Assembly (NCBI GenBank): GCA_903907985.1
Contig: CAIVQG010000043.1
Location: forward strand, 62,001 to 126,000
Origin: an uncultured delta proteobacterium
Lineage (GTDB): Bacteria; Desulfobacterota; Syntrophia; Syntrophales; Smithellaceae
Direction: 5' to 3'
DNA: 64,000 nt
Each line of letters opens with the position of its first letter. Position 1 is the stretch's first letter. Both the position numbers and the translations under genes were made by a program. Below are positions 63,990-64,000 of the stretch, in pieces. The notes beneath the pieces are model-generated. The model was not told the DNA's origin, ran no database searches, and was given only the letters and a program-made list of their open reading frames with translations.

Positions 63990-64000
63990 AGGTTGTTATG

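Noticed and set aside
1-64000. tRNA, rRNA, CRISPR arrays, integrases or transposases
   Set aside because: I scanned by eye for T-loop motifs, regularly spaced repeats and mobile-element proteins and found none; a covariance-model search would be needed to exclude small RNAs.

Overview
The window reads as one contiguous stretch of chromosome from a Gram-negative, probably anaerobic bacterium. I place it near the deltaproteobacterial/Desulfobacterota group, Syntrophales-like. This is inferred from protein flavour, the two-subunit glycine dehydrogenase (gcvPA/gcvPB), the complete Tol-Pal set, a mraZ-to-ftsZ cluster with a DAP-type MurE, SelB, and a GC content I judge to be in the mid-40s percent. 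No rRNA, tRNA, CRISPR array, prophage or complete insertion sequence was recognised.

Layout. 1-4.8 kb: the 3' end of gcvT, then gcvH, gcvPA, gcvPB and lipA, i.e. glycine cleavage plus lipoylation. 4.9-13.1 kb: accessory metabolism behind a near-consensus promoter, with a small membrane protein, a periplasmic metallo-beta-lactamase-fold protein, larC and larB, a secreted caspase-like protease, larE, a SemiSWEET-like membrane protein, a PhzF-family protein and a cupin. larB, larC and larE make the nickel-pincer cofactor; the enzyme that would use it (LarA) is not here. 13.4-20.3 kb: HU, a PAS-PAS-GGDEF diguanylate cyclase, an M20 peptidase, a YtcJ-type amidohydrolase, a second MBL-fold hydrolase, a DUF3467 protein and a hotdog thioesterase. 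20.5-25.7 kb: tolQ-tolR-tolA-tolB-pal-cpoB, closed by a strong terminator.

25.7-31.3 kb: a block holding a carboxymuconolactone decarboxylase-like protein, a biotin carboxylase/BCCP fusion and a Cys-rich YkgJ-like protein. It lies between an intact ABC-F ATPase gene and a diverged, same-orientation copy of only the 3' end of that gene, a gene-end duplication that looks like the scar of an insertion or tandem duplication. 31.7-35.4 kb: rplM-rpsI, a terminator abutting argC, and cysS. 35.7-46.7 kb: CtpA protease, YibQ-like deacetylase, a TPR lipoprotein, a LolB-like lipoprotein, a D,D-peptidase, a YhaM-like nuclease, selB, ruvX and mltG.

46.9-64.0 kb: the division and cell-wall (dcw) cluster mraZ-rsmH-ftsL-ftsI-murE-murF-mraY-murD-ftsW-murG-murC-murB-ftsQ-ftsA-ftsZ, all on + and tightly coupled. 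It starts from a TTGACA-17-TATAGT promoter followed by three TGG boxes at exact 10-bp spacing, which match an MraZ autoregulatory operator.

Intergenic regions carry a family of short palindromic repeats, several sharing a GTGACC(T)...CAGGTTAT core, and two copies of a longer element with AGGGGCCGT terminal inverted repeats. I found no clearly new multi-gene system. The observations most worth following are the lar locus interrupted by a secreted caspase-like gene, the duplicated ABC-F gene end flanking a 3.5-kb block, the repeat families, and the regulatory sites at the dcw cluster and at argC.
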